Notes under the pieces: model-generated
What the model saw: the letters and a program-made list of their open reading frames with translations, nothing else
The model's database searches: none
What the model was told of the DNA's origin: nothing
In this document: one piece after another, positions 1 through 5,987 of the stretch
Position numbering within the stretch: the stretch's first letter is position 1
Layout: every line of letters starts with the position of its first letter
Assembly: GCA_944323095.1 (NCBI GenBank)
Contig: CALURE010000098.1
Span: 1 to 5,995 of the forward strand
Direction: 5' to 3'
Source: Candidatus Gastranaerophilales bacterium
Lineage (GTDB): Bacteria > Cyanobacteriota > Vampirovibrionia > Gastranaerophilales > Gastranaerophilaceae
DNA: 5,995 bases
Made by a program: the position numbers and the translations under genes

Positions 1-1112
1 TCAAATTCAGTGGCTAACCGATTAGCTTTTAATTCACTCATACACATATACTTTTCAGCCTCATCAATAAGAAGAATTGTTCGTTTTTTATTTTTAGGAT
101 CGTTATAACGAGCTTTAGCCTGCTCCAATATTTCATCCATTTGGGCCCGAAACTTATCTAATGGTGTATCCATCGGGAAATGAACAATCTCTGCAACATC
201 TTTACATTCTTCTTCTACACCTTTAAGCATTTCGGTTTTGCCAACACCTGTAGCACCATAAAGTACAACCGCATTTGGTAAGCTTACATTCTGATTATCT
301 TTGCTTGCAAGCAGAGGAGCTACAAAATCCTTTTTGATTTGTTCTTTTACGTCAATATATCCGGCTATTCTCTCATTAATGCTGCCATGCTGATTTACTG
401 TTTGATTTACATAATCTCCGAGATGTGCACTTGCCAATTGGGCAATATAAGATGCTCTTTCACGTTTTAATGACTCTAAAGTTTGACGCTGTAAATCTCT
501 TGAACTATTGTAATCGGCAACAATCTGTCTTAAATCATTTAAATTCCATTCAATTTGCTGATGTCTCCAGTGTCCATCCCAATATGGCTGCATTTTTTCA
601 TCATATTTTGAACCACCACCTGACATCCATTTAAACCCCCATATATATTTATCTCGTGCCTCCTTTTTAGCACGTTCAGCTTCTTTTTGATGTTTGCTTT
701 TTTGATACGCATCATCCCAATCTCTATAAAAACTTAAATCAGCTTCAGCTTCTCTTACTTTTGCAGGTTTTACCTGTGTTGCAATTGCTTCTTCTAAAGT
801 TTTAATTCTTATGTCTGTTGCTTGAATCTTAGCGACCAGTAATTTTGTGTAAGCTCCTGGTTCTAATTTTGGAGTTAATCTCTCTAACGCAATATCAGAT
901 GAAAGATTTAATTTTTTCATCCCTGTATTCATTGCTTCATCAATATTCTTTGCTGCAGGTTTAAAAATTTTACGAACTAAATCTATTTTAGAACCCATAA
1001 ATGTTAAATTATCAATATTTTGTGTTGGTACAGTAGTATTCTTGAAATTTTGTTTTTGATGATTTAAGTTTTTTACATTTAGTACATTTTCTGTAATTTT
1101 TTGAATTCTCAT
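1..1112 (-). CDS. AAA-type ATPase with coiled-coil and Trp-rich N-terminal region (partial, C-terminus outside window)
   Basis: I read this frame directly from the minus strand: it is open from ATG at 1112 to the window edge, giving 370 residues without a stop. Walker A is GATGVGKT (residues 286-293) and Walker B is ILLIDEAEK with D350/E351, so it should bind and hydrolyse ATP. The segment IAGYIDVKEQIKKDF (249-263) resembles the linker that precedes classical AAA modules. Upstream of the ATPase core are a polar N-terminus containing LTFMGSK (36-42), a highly charged, probably helical stretch (about 118-155) and a tryptophan-rich patch (W158, W162, W178, W182, W189). No signal peptide or membrane segment is visible, so it is probably cytoplasmic. 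The start is supported by AAGGGG six bases before the ATG. Sensor and arginine-finger residues would lie beyond the edge. The partner or substrate is unknown; the gene follows the HExxH gene at 22 nt spacing, probably in one transcript. Confidence 0.88.
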   Translation of the reverse strand, partial: MRIQKITENVLNVKNLNHQKQNFKNTTVPTQNIDNLTFMGSKIDLVRKIFKPAAKNIDEAMNTGMKKLNLSSDIALERLTPKLEPGAYTKLLVAKIQATDIRIKTLEEAIATQVKPAKVREAEADLSFYRDWDDAYQKSKHQKEAERAKKEARDKYIWGFKWMSGGGSKYDEKMQPYWDGHWRHQQIEWNLNDLRQIVADYNSSRDLQRQTLESLKRERASYIAQLASAHLGDYVNQTVNQHGSINERIAGYIDVKEQIKKDFVAPLLASKDNQNVSLPNAVVLYGATGVGKTEMLKGVEEECKDVAEIVHFPMDTPLDKFRAQMDEILEQAKARYNDPKNKKRTILLIDEAEKYMCMSELKANRLATEF

Positions 1113-1118
1113 AATTTA

Positions 1119-1124
1119 CCCCTT
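1119..1124 (-). promoter_or_regulatory. Ribosome binding site of the AAA ATPase gene
   Basis: On the minus strand AAGGGG stands six bases before the ATG at 1112, in the 22-nt gap after the upstream stop codon. It fixes the start of the ATPase gene and argues for independent translation initiation within a shared transcript. Confidence 0.75.
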
Positions 1125-1134
1125 CAATTTATAA

Positions 1135-1983
1135 TTAGTCAGTATTTTTTAATATTTTAGTGTCCCCATCAAAAATCCGTTTTATAAGTATGTCGATTTT
1201 ATCCTTGCTATTAAAAAAATTTTTAAACGAGAATAATTTTTCGTATGGCGAGTTTTTAAATGGGTTATTTATTGCCCTAATATTATCGCGATCAAGATTG
1301 CCAATCAAGCGACTACTCATGTCACAGGCTATTAAATCAAGCGGTTCTTTTTTTGCATATTGACATAAACTATTTTCAACAAGTTTCACGTATAATTGCC
1401 TGTAATTTTCTATATTCCTTAGGTCGGTCAATGAAGTTAGCTTTTTTAATACTTTATTTATACTAAATTTATCAAGCAAATGATTTTCATGAAAAACATG
1501 CGAAAATTCATGAAAAACAAATTCTAAAAAAAAATCAGTCGTTGTATTTTTAGCAACATGAAAATCAAAATCACTAATTTCGTTAATTTGATCCCAAGGA
1601 AAATCTTTATTAAAAATAATACTTTTAGCTGGAGTTATTTCATCAGAAGCTTTGTGAATTTTACAAGGCACAAAATTACAAAATCCATATGTGAATTCTA
1701 AATCCGGAATACTTAATGTTTTTGGAGCCTTTACTATAATATTACTGGGATAACCAAGTTTTAATTTAAAAGTGTTTTGTAATTCTTTTATAAATTCAAA
1801 AACTTTAACCACAGACCAAGCAAGAAATTTATTATTTTGAAAATCTGAATTAATATTGTTTTTTGCTAGATAATTTTGAATTTTAGAGACATCTGTATTT
1901 CTTATGTCTGTAATCATTGGTTTTGTCAAGCCTCCAGCATAAGAAATATCTGTCGTTATTTTTTGTTTATTATTTATTTGCAT
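1135..1983 (-). CDS. Putative zinc metallopeptidase-like protein (HEFSH motif), 282 aa
   Basis: The protein carries FHEFSHVFHE with H158, E159 and H162 forming an HExxH zinc-protease signature: two histidines would bind zinc and the glutamate would activate water. About 50 residues later comes EPLDLIACDMSSRL (213-226). Its layout resembles the 'P-[LE]-x-[FI]-A' helix that supplies the third zinc ligand in some gluzincins, but the expected position holds D216 rather than Glu, so the third ligand (D216 or D221) is a guess. The N-terminus is polar and includes DISYAGG (12-18), similar in style to neighbouring proteins; there is no clear signal peptide or transmembrane helix. The ATG at 1983 has only a weak upstream SD, so the start is less certain than that of its neighbours. 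It is the first gene of a probable two-gene unit with the AAA ATPase. Substrate unknown; an inactive homologue is possible. Confidence 0.75.
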   Translation of the reverse strand: MQINNKQKITTDISYAGGLTKPMITDIRNTDVSKIQNYLAKNNINSDFQNNKFLAWSVVKVFEFIKELQNTFKLKLGYPSNIIVKAPKTLSIPDLEFTYGFCNFVPCKIHKASDEITPAKSIIFNKDFPWDQINEISDFDFHVAKNTTTDFFLEFVFHEFSHVFHENHLLDKFSINKVLKKLTSLTDLRNIENYRQLYVKLVENSLCQYAKKEPLDLIACDMSSRLIGNLDRDNIRAINNPFKNSPYEKLFSFKNFFNSKDKIDILIKRIFDGDTKILKNTD

Positions 1984-1985
1984 AA

Positions 1986-2003
1986 ATATACTCGCGATAT
2001 ACT
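1986..2003. repeat. Direct repeat ATATACT-CGCG-ATATACT, candidate regulator site
   Basis: Two identical 7-mers, ATATACT at 1986-1992 and 1997-2003, flank CGCG and lie 11 bp apart, about one helical turn. The centre TCGCGA is itself palindromic and unusually GC-rich for this gap. The element begins 3 bp upstream of the protease-like gene's start codon, in its leader and ribosome-entry zone, so a bound protein could affect either translation start or early transcription. A regulatory role is inferred from position and spacing only. Confidence 0.35.
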
Positions 2004-2025
2004 GAAAACAAAAACATAAAACTTT

Positions 2026-2054
2026 TTGATATATCCGTTAATTGATGTTTACAA
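2026..2054 (-). promoter_or_regulatory. Candidate sigma70-type promoter of the protease-like/AAA unit
   Basis: Read on the minus strand, TTGTAA (2054-2049) is followed by a 17-bp spacer and TATCAA (2031-2026). Transcription would start near 2019 and leave a leader of about 36 nt before the ATG at 1983. The spacing is ideal but both boxes deviate from consensus and the region is AT-rich, so chance matches are likely. Confidence 0.4.
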
Positions 2055-2125
2055 AAATTAATACTTGAGTAATAAATATACTAAAATTTTTATGTTTGAT
2101 TTACTAATTAATAAATTGAGGTGAA

Positions 2126-3181
2126 ATGAAAATCTATTCTATTAATGGTATATCGAAAAATAATATAAACTTTTGTGCAAAGCCTGAACAATTAAAAAGT
2201 AATGATATAGACGAATATTTGAGGCAAAATAGGGTTTCATTGTATCAAACTTCTAATGATTTATTAGTGATAAGTGATAGAGCTAATAAAGAAAAATCTA
2301 GTTTGATTCATTTAAAAAGAACAATTAATGAGCAAAAAGAATTAGAAAAGTTAGGAAATATTGAAAATCCATTTGACCTTATCACGCAATTTGAAAGTAC
2401 AGATTCACTTATACAAAGGATATTTTCATCACAAAAAATGGAATCTCCAGGTATTATCGGAAATATTATGGATGAAGATATTACCTTAAAAGGTATATAC
2501 AGGAAAGGTTCAGCTTTTTATAGTGATGGTGTGAAAAATTCTAATTTTATTAATACAGTACGAATACCTGAGTTAAATATTCAAGCAATAGGTGGATTTG
2601 GCGGTAATGAATCTACCAAACTATTTGAAGAAATTTTTACTACATTTAAGTTAAATGATACACAATTATTAAGCCAATCACTTAATGCGTTTCATGAAAT
2701 CTCAAAAAAATACATAGACTACACAAGCAAAAGACTTAAAGATATAAAAGAAATGTATTCGGTATCTCACAAAATAGGAGAAAGAATTCCTGTTCTTGGT
2801 GTAGTGCCAAAGGTAGAACGGGTTAGTAAACAACAGCAAGCAATTAAATATGTATATATGGACTATAATGATTACTGCAATACCTTTATACATAAAGGTA
2901 TTCACCCTATCGCAAGTTCTTATGTGCAAAAAATTAAACAAACTAAGAATAATATTACTCTTATTGAACCATATTTATCTAATAGAGATTGTGTTTATGT
3001 AACAAAAATTATTGCTGAAATGGAAAAAACAGCAAGACCTTTAGTTGAATATTATATTAAATTATTATCATCAGTTGTAAATAATGGCGCAATTGTTGCA
3101 CAATCATATAAGTCTATAACTGGAAATGGAAATATTTCGTCAATAATAAAATTGTTGAAAAGTGCATTAATATTATCCTAA
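2126..3181 (+). CDS. Hypothetical protein, 351 aa, lineage-specific appearance
   Basis: I do not recognise a family. The start is well supported: GAGGTG (2118-2123) lies just before the ATG, and the frame runs uninterrupted to TAA at 3179-3181. The N-terminus contains INFCAKP (14-20), which resembles the [I/L][S/T/N][F/Y] motif of two neighbouring proteins. Residues 1-80 are charged and polar; a small glycine-rich turn IGGFGG sits at 155-160; residues 175-215 and 265-350 look mostly helical, with Lys-rich stretches near 193-209. There is no signal peptide, no clear membrane-spanning segment and no catalytic motif I can name. It is read divergently from the protease-like gene and convergently with the 274-aa gene, so it is probably its own transcription unit. 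Base composition is strongly AT-rich, about 25% G+C in one sampled 60-nt line. Function unknown. Confidence 0.8.
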   Translation: MKIYSINGISKNNINFCAKPEQLKSNDIDEYLRQNRVSLYQTSNDLLVISDRANKEKSSLIHLKRTINEQKELEKLGNIENPFDLITQFESTDSLIQRIFSSQKMESPGIIGNIMDEDITLKGIYRKGSAFYSDGVKNSNFINTVRIPELNIQAIGGFGGNESTKLFEEIFTTFKLNDTQLLSQSLNAFHEISKKYIDYTSKRLKDIKEMYSVSHKIGERIPVLGVVPKVERVSKQQQAIKYVYMDYNDYCNTFIHKGIHPIASSYVQKIKQTKNNITLIEPYLSNRDCVYVTKIIAEMEKTARPLVEYYIKLLSSVVNNGAIVAQSYKSITGNGNISSIIKLLKSALILS

Positions 3182-4002
3182 TGAAAATCAGGTAGTGAAT
3201 CTAATAGATTTTCTAAAATATTCCCGGATTTTTTTACAACATTTTCTATTACATCTGAATCCAATATGTCAGTAGTTTGTGCAGATAAATCTGTTAAATT
3301 GTCAACATCTATACCATTATCAGAATCAATTTTGTCAAAAATTTTAAATCTAGAATCTACAACATCCACAGAATCGTCTAACCCAGAAATGTCGGATGGT
3401 ATTTCGTGAGAAATGTCGCCTTCTGTCGCATCTATGGATTTTGATAACAAATTAGTAATGTTTCCTTCAGATATATTTGTTTTTCCTGCAAATGACGGAG
3501 GGTATTCATAAGGTGAAATCTCCCCTGCTTTTTTCGCAATGCTATATGCTTTATTAATAGTATTTTGTGCTATATGGCCGTCAGGAGAGATATCACGGGG
3601 CTTAATCATTTCTTTAACGACATCAGGAACCTCTCTTATTTGTTCTAAATTATGTTTAATTATATAGCCAGGCTCACCATTTTTTGCCTGTTTTACATAA
3701 ATTTCTGCCAATATTCTATCAACAGAACCGTATTTTAAATTTTTAGGATCTGGAATATCGAAACGACCATATTGACTTTCTAATTTTGCTATAATAGGAG
3801 ATTGTTCTACATTGAACTCTTTATCTTTAGGTTTAAAAAAATTTATTACCTTTTTTATAAATTTGTTTTGAGTAGAATTTGTATCAGATATTTGTAAAGC
3901 CGATGTTTTTATGTTTGGAATTATATTTTTCCTAAACAATTCATTATTCTGAAACATACGTCTAATAGTATATATCTTTTCAGTATTTAGCATAACTTTC
4001 AT
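3178..4002 (-). CDS. Hypothetical protein, 274 aa, basic N-terminus and acidic C-terminus
   Basis: I recognise no family. The ATG at 4002 is preceded at eight bases by a run of five G (SD-like), preferring it over the Met at codon 4. Residues 1-60 are rich in Lys/Arg (for example KNIIPNIK and KFIKKVINFFKPK). Residues 190-253 are strikingly acidic, with about 18 Asp/Glu and only three Lys/Arg, spaced by small and hydrophobic residues (IDSDNGIDVDNL, DILDSDVIEN). An internal SFAGKTN (170-176) echoes the N-terminal motif of neighbours but lies far from the start. No signal peptide, membrane span or catalytic motif is evident. The acidic part could be disordered or interact with a basic partner; that is speculation. 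Its TAG stop overlaps the TAA of the convergent 351-aa gene by 4 nt. It is divergent from the helicase gene. Confidence 0.78.
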   Translation of the reverse strand: MKVMLNTEKIYTIRRMFQNNELFRKNIIPNIKTSALQISDTNSTQNKFIKKVINFFKPKDKEFNVEQSPIIAKLESQYGRFDIPDPKNLKYGSVDRILAEIYVKQAKNGEPGYIIKHNLEQIREVPDVVKEMIKPRDISPDGHIAQNTINKAYSIAKKAGEISPYEYPPSFAGKTNISEGNITNLLSKSIDATEGDISHEIPSDISGLDDSVDVVDSRFKIFDKIDSDNGIDVDNLTDLSAQTTDILDSDVIENVVKKSGNILENLLDSLPDFH

Positions 4003-4026
4003 ATACTTAACCCCCTAGTTACAAGG

Positions 4027-4035
4027 ATAATATCA
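4027..4035 (-). promoter_or_regulatory. Candidate extended -10 promoter of the 274-aa gene
   Basis: On the minus strand TGATATTAT matches the extended -10 form TG-n-TATAAT with one mismatch in the hexamer. Transcription would start near 4020, giving a short leader that just includes the G-rich SD at 4011-4015. No convincing -35 box was found, as is common with extended -10 promoters. One arm of the inverted repeat at 4033-4074 overlaps the TG element, so a repressor site is possible. Confidence 0.4.
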
Positions 4036-4074
4036 CAAAAACTTTTAATTAAAGAATTTTATTAATTTTTGTGA
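4033..4074. repeat. 9-bp inverted repeat TCACAAAAA / TTTTTGTGA
   Basis: TCACAAAAA at 4033-4041 is repeated in perfect inverse form, TTTTTGTGA, at 4066-4074, with 24 bases between the arms. It lies between two divergent genes and overlaps the candidate promoter of the minus-strand one. A dimeric regulator with spaced half-sites is one reading; the AT-rich context allows a chance origin. Confidence 0.4.
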
Positions 4075-4123
4075 AATATTATTGTTTTGCTAAAGTTATA
4101 TCATTTATTTAAACAATATAAAA

Positions 4124-4154
4124 ACTTCATTTTATGCTAAAATCAGCATGAAGT
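4124..4154. repeat. Inverted repeat abutting the helicase start codon
   Basis: ACTTCAT (4124-4130) and ATGAAGT (4148-4154) are perfect inverse copies, and the inner pair ATGCT (4134-4138) / AGCAT (4145-4149) shares bases with the right arm, so two alternative hairpins can form. The right arm ends exactly at the helicase ATG. No SD is visible upstream of that ATG, so folding here could influence translation, or the repeat could be an operator. Confidence 0.4.
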
Positions 4155-5951
4155 ATGGAAGAGAATAAATTTCAAAGTCAATATTCTGCATTAATAGAAG
4201 CAAAGCGTCTTGAAGATTTGTCAAATGACAAAAATTTTCTGCCGGTTTATGCTTCTTCAACTGCAAAAATTTTGCTGTATCAGATAGCAGCCGCAAGATT
4301 TGCTCTTCGTTCAGATTTTTTAAACGGCTGTATTCTCTGTGATGAGGGTTCTCTTGATAAAACATATGAGGCACTTCTTGTTGCAGGACAAAAGTGGTAT
4401 GAGGGAAAGGAAAACATTTTGGTTGTTCTCCCGCCAAATCTTGTAACCCAATGGAAACGCAAACTTGACAGAGATTTTACACTCCCGTATGTTTTTTGGA
4501 ATAATACAAAAAATATCCCTGATGAAGACGGATTAATCCTAACCACATACGATTGTGCTGTTCGTCACGCCGATAAAATAAAAGAACGAGATTGGGATTT
4601 AGCGATTTTCGATGAGGCGGATGTACTTGCAAATTATACAAAAGAGACAACTGCAATATTAAAAAATGCGGTGTGGGAGGCATACAAATTACTTTTAACT
4701 CCAATACCTATCACGAAAGACATTCGGGACATTTACGGCTTAATTCATTTTATAGATGAAAGTATTTTGCCTGATGTTGATTGGTTTTACAAACGATATT
4801 TTCGGAAGCCTGAAAATTATCCCGAACTTACAGGCTGGGTTTCGCAATTTTGTTTCAGAACACTGAAAGCTCAGGCAACTGAATATGTAAACTTTTCGCG
4901 TAGATTGCCGATTACTGTGGATTATCCGCTTATACCGGAGGAAAAAGAATTATATAAATTAATTTCAACATATATAACTTCTGATGATAAAGCTGCCTAT
5001 CCTGAAATAGATGAGTACAACTTAAACCTTTTATTTTTCAAAACACTTTCATCTTCACCGCAGGCGTTTGTCAATATGATATCTCCTGCGATTCAAAGAA
5101 CTTACGGACTTGAAAAAGCTACACTATTACATATTCAAAAACTCGCATCAGAGATAAAAATTAATTCAAAAACCACACAGCTTTTAAAGATATTAAAAAC
5201 AGTTTTTAATCACTTAAAATTAATGAAAGTTAATCAAAAAGCGATTGTCTTTGTAGATAATAACACAACGCTTGATAACCTTTATATGATTTTCAGACAA
5301 AACGGATATAATACACTGAAATACAAAGACAATGACACTCTTGAACAATTCAGAAACAATGAAGATATTCAAATCCTTGTAACAACGGATACAGCGGCAA
5401 AAGGACTGGATATAGAATACTGTCCTGTAGTTGTGAATTACGATATGATTTACAATTCTATTCAAATGGAGCAGAGGATTTGCAGGTGCCACAGACAGGG
5501 ACAGAATTCTGATGTGCTGGTTATTAATCTCTTAAGCCATGAGAATTTTGCCGATGTTAGAATGCTGGAACTTATAAACAAGCGTACTTTGCAGTTTAAC
5601 GGGATTTTCGGGATGTCGGATGATATTGTAGGAAATTTTGATACTAAGATAAAAAATGTGCTAAAAGATTTCAGACACAGAGATGAAGTTGCTCAGGCAT
5701 TCAAGGAAAATCTTTCTACCCACCGTAAGGAAAACGAACAGCTTGTTGAAAATTCGGAAGATATTCTGTTCACAACATTTACCAAATCTGTAGCGGATAA
5801 AGTAACTGTTACACCTGATTATATTGAAGAAAAAAACGAGGAACTAAACAATGACCTTTGGGAACTTGTGAAATATTACAACAAGGTAAAGATGATTTAT
5901 ATAGACCCGCCGTATAATGGCATTGTTACGATACTATTGCCAATAAAATGA
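4155..5951 (+). CDS. SNF2-type (superfamily 2) helicase ending in a methyltransferase motif scrap; probably truncated or chimeric
   Basis: This 598-residue protein has the ordered motifs of a SNF2-like DNA-dependent ATPase: motif I region ILCDEGSLDKTYEALLV (K69-T70), motif II DEAD (153-156), motif III region LLLTPIPI (T182), followed by RDIYGLIHFID typical of SNF2, motif V TTDTAAKGLD (410-419), and motif VI QRICRCHRQGQ (440-450). It should act on DNA in the cytoplasm, as RapA- or defence-associated SNF2 proteins do. Motif I lacks the usual GxGKT glycine (SLDKT) and motif III reads TPIP instead of TATP, so activity may be altered. The last 20 residues contain KVKMIYIDPPYN (577-588), a close match to the catalytic motif of N6-adenine methyltransferases of the type III Mod kind, then 10 unrelated residues and a stop. 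ATG 4155 is the earliest start after an in-frame TGA at 4149, but has no SD. I infer a fusion by deletion of a helicase gene and a downstream methyltransferase gene. Confidence 0.87.
   Translation: MEENKFQSQYSALIEAKRLEDLSNDKNFLPVYASSTAKILLYQIAAARFALRSDFLNGCILCDEGSLDKTYEALLVAGQKWYEGKENILVVLPPNLVTQWKRKLDRDFTLPYVFWNNTKNIPDEDGLILTTYDCAVRHADKIKERDWDLAIFDEADVLANYTKETTAILKNAVWEAYKLLLTPIPITKDIRDIYGLIHFIDESILPDVDWFYKRYFRKPENYPELTGWVSQFCFRTLKAQATEYVNFSRRLPITVDYPLIPEEKELYKLISTYITSDDKAAYPEIDEYNLNLLFFKTLSSSPQAFVNMISPAIQRTYGLEKATLLHIQKLASEIKINSKTTQLLKILKTVFNHLKLMKVNQKAIVFVDNNTTLDNLYMIFRQNGYNTLKYKDNDTLEQFRNNEDIQILVTTDTAAKGLDIEYCPVVVNYDMIYNSIQMEQRICRCHRQGQNSDVLVINLLSHENFADVRMLELINKRTLQFNGIFGMSDDIVGNFDTKIKNVLKDFRHRDEVAQAFKENLSTHRKENEQLVENSEDILFTTFTKSVADKVTVTPDYIEEKNEELNNDLWELVKYYNKVKMIYIDPPYNGIVTILLPIK
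5875..5918 (+). pseudogene. Remnant of a DPPY-type DNA adenine methyltransferase, in frame at the helicase 3' end
   Basis: The codons for YNKVKMIYIDPPYN correspond to the motif IV neighbourhood of beta-class N6-adenine methyltransferases, where Asp-Pro-Pro-Tyr binds the target base and the preceding hydrophobic strand leads into it. In intact enzymes this is normally followed by TG and several hundred further residues, with an FxGxG AdoMet-binding motif elsewhere. None of that is present: the frame closes 11 codons later, and neither other forward frame continues a recognisable methyltransferase. The left boundary is approximate. A chance occurrence is unlikely because the hydrophobic lead-in also fits, but the fragment is short. 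Confidence 0.55.
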
Positions 5952-5970
5952 AAAAGATTTATACTAAAGA

Positions 5971-5978
5971 GGAGGAGG
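5971..5978 (+). promoter_or_regulatory. Strong ribosome binding site before the last start codon
   Basis: GGAGGAGG lies nine bases before ATG 5988 and closely matches the anti-SD complement, the best SD in the window. It marks a real translation start for a gene running off the right edge. Confidence 0.65.
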
Positions 5979-5987
5979 TAAATAGAA

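Larger units (their letters stand above)
1984..2125. promoter_or_regulatory. Divergent promoter region between the protease-like gene and the 351-aa gene
   Basis: This 142-bp AT-rich gap separates two divergently read genes and must hold the start signals of both. It contains a plausible minus-strand promoter, a weaker plus-strand -10 candidate (TATACT at 2078-2083, poor -35), an 11-bp-period direct repeat close to the minus-strand start codon, and a 13-nt element that recurs in the other divergent gap. No ORF or structured RNA was seen here. Confidence 0.6.
4003..4154. promoter_or_regulatory. Divergent promoter region between the 274-aa gene and the helicase gene
   Basis: This 152-bp AT-rich gap carries an extended -10 for the minus-strand gene, a 9-bp inverted repeat around it, and a weaker plus-strand -10 candidate (TATAAA at 4117-4122, no good -35). 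Next to the helicase start codon is a second inverted repeat. No gene fits in the gap. Confidence 0.55.

Noticed and set aside
425..634. 69-residue plus-strand ORF
   Set aside because: It lies wholly inside the AAA ATPase gene on the opposite strand, has no convincing SD and no recognisable protein features.
2028..2035. GATATATC palindrome as an operator
   Set aside because: Eight-base AT-rich palindromes are expected by chance in this gap, and this one overlaps the candidate -10 without further symmetry.
2702..2941. 79-residue minus-strand ORF with hydrophobic, Tyr/Phe-rich sequence
   Set aside because: It is the complement of Lys/Ile-rich codons of the 351-aa gene, which gives spurious Phe/Tyr/Ile runs; no SD.
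4132..4704. Three minus-strand ORFs of 75-101 residues over the helicase 5' half
   Set aside because: They overlap clear SNF2 motifs on the plus strand; their sequences are low in protein-like pattern and they are shadows.
5913..5918. TATAAT as a promoter for the last gene
   Set aside because: A perfect -10 hexamer, but it is the Tyr-Asn part of the IDPPYN codons and no -35 box stands 16-18 bp upstream.
5919..5941. Imperfect 23-bp palindrome GGCA...TGCC as a terminator or recombination site
   Set aside because: Only the outer four base pairs are solid, several inner pairs fail, there is no T tract, and it overlaps the end of the coding frame.
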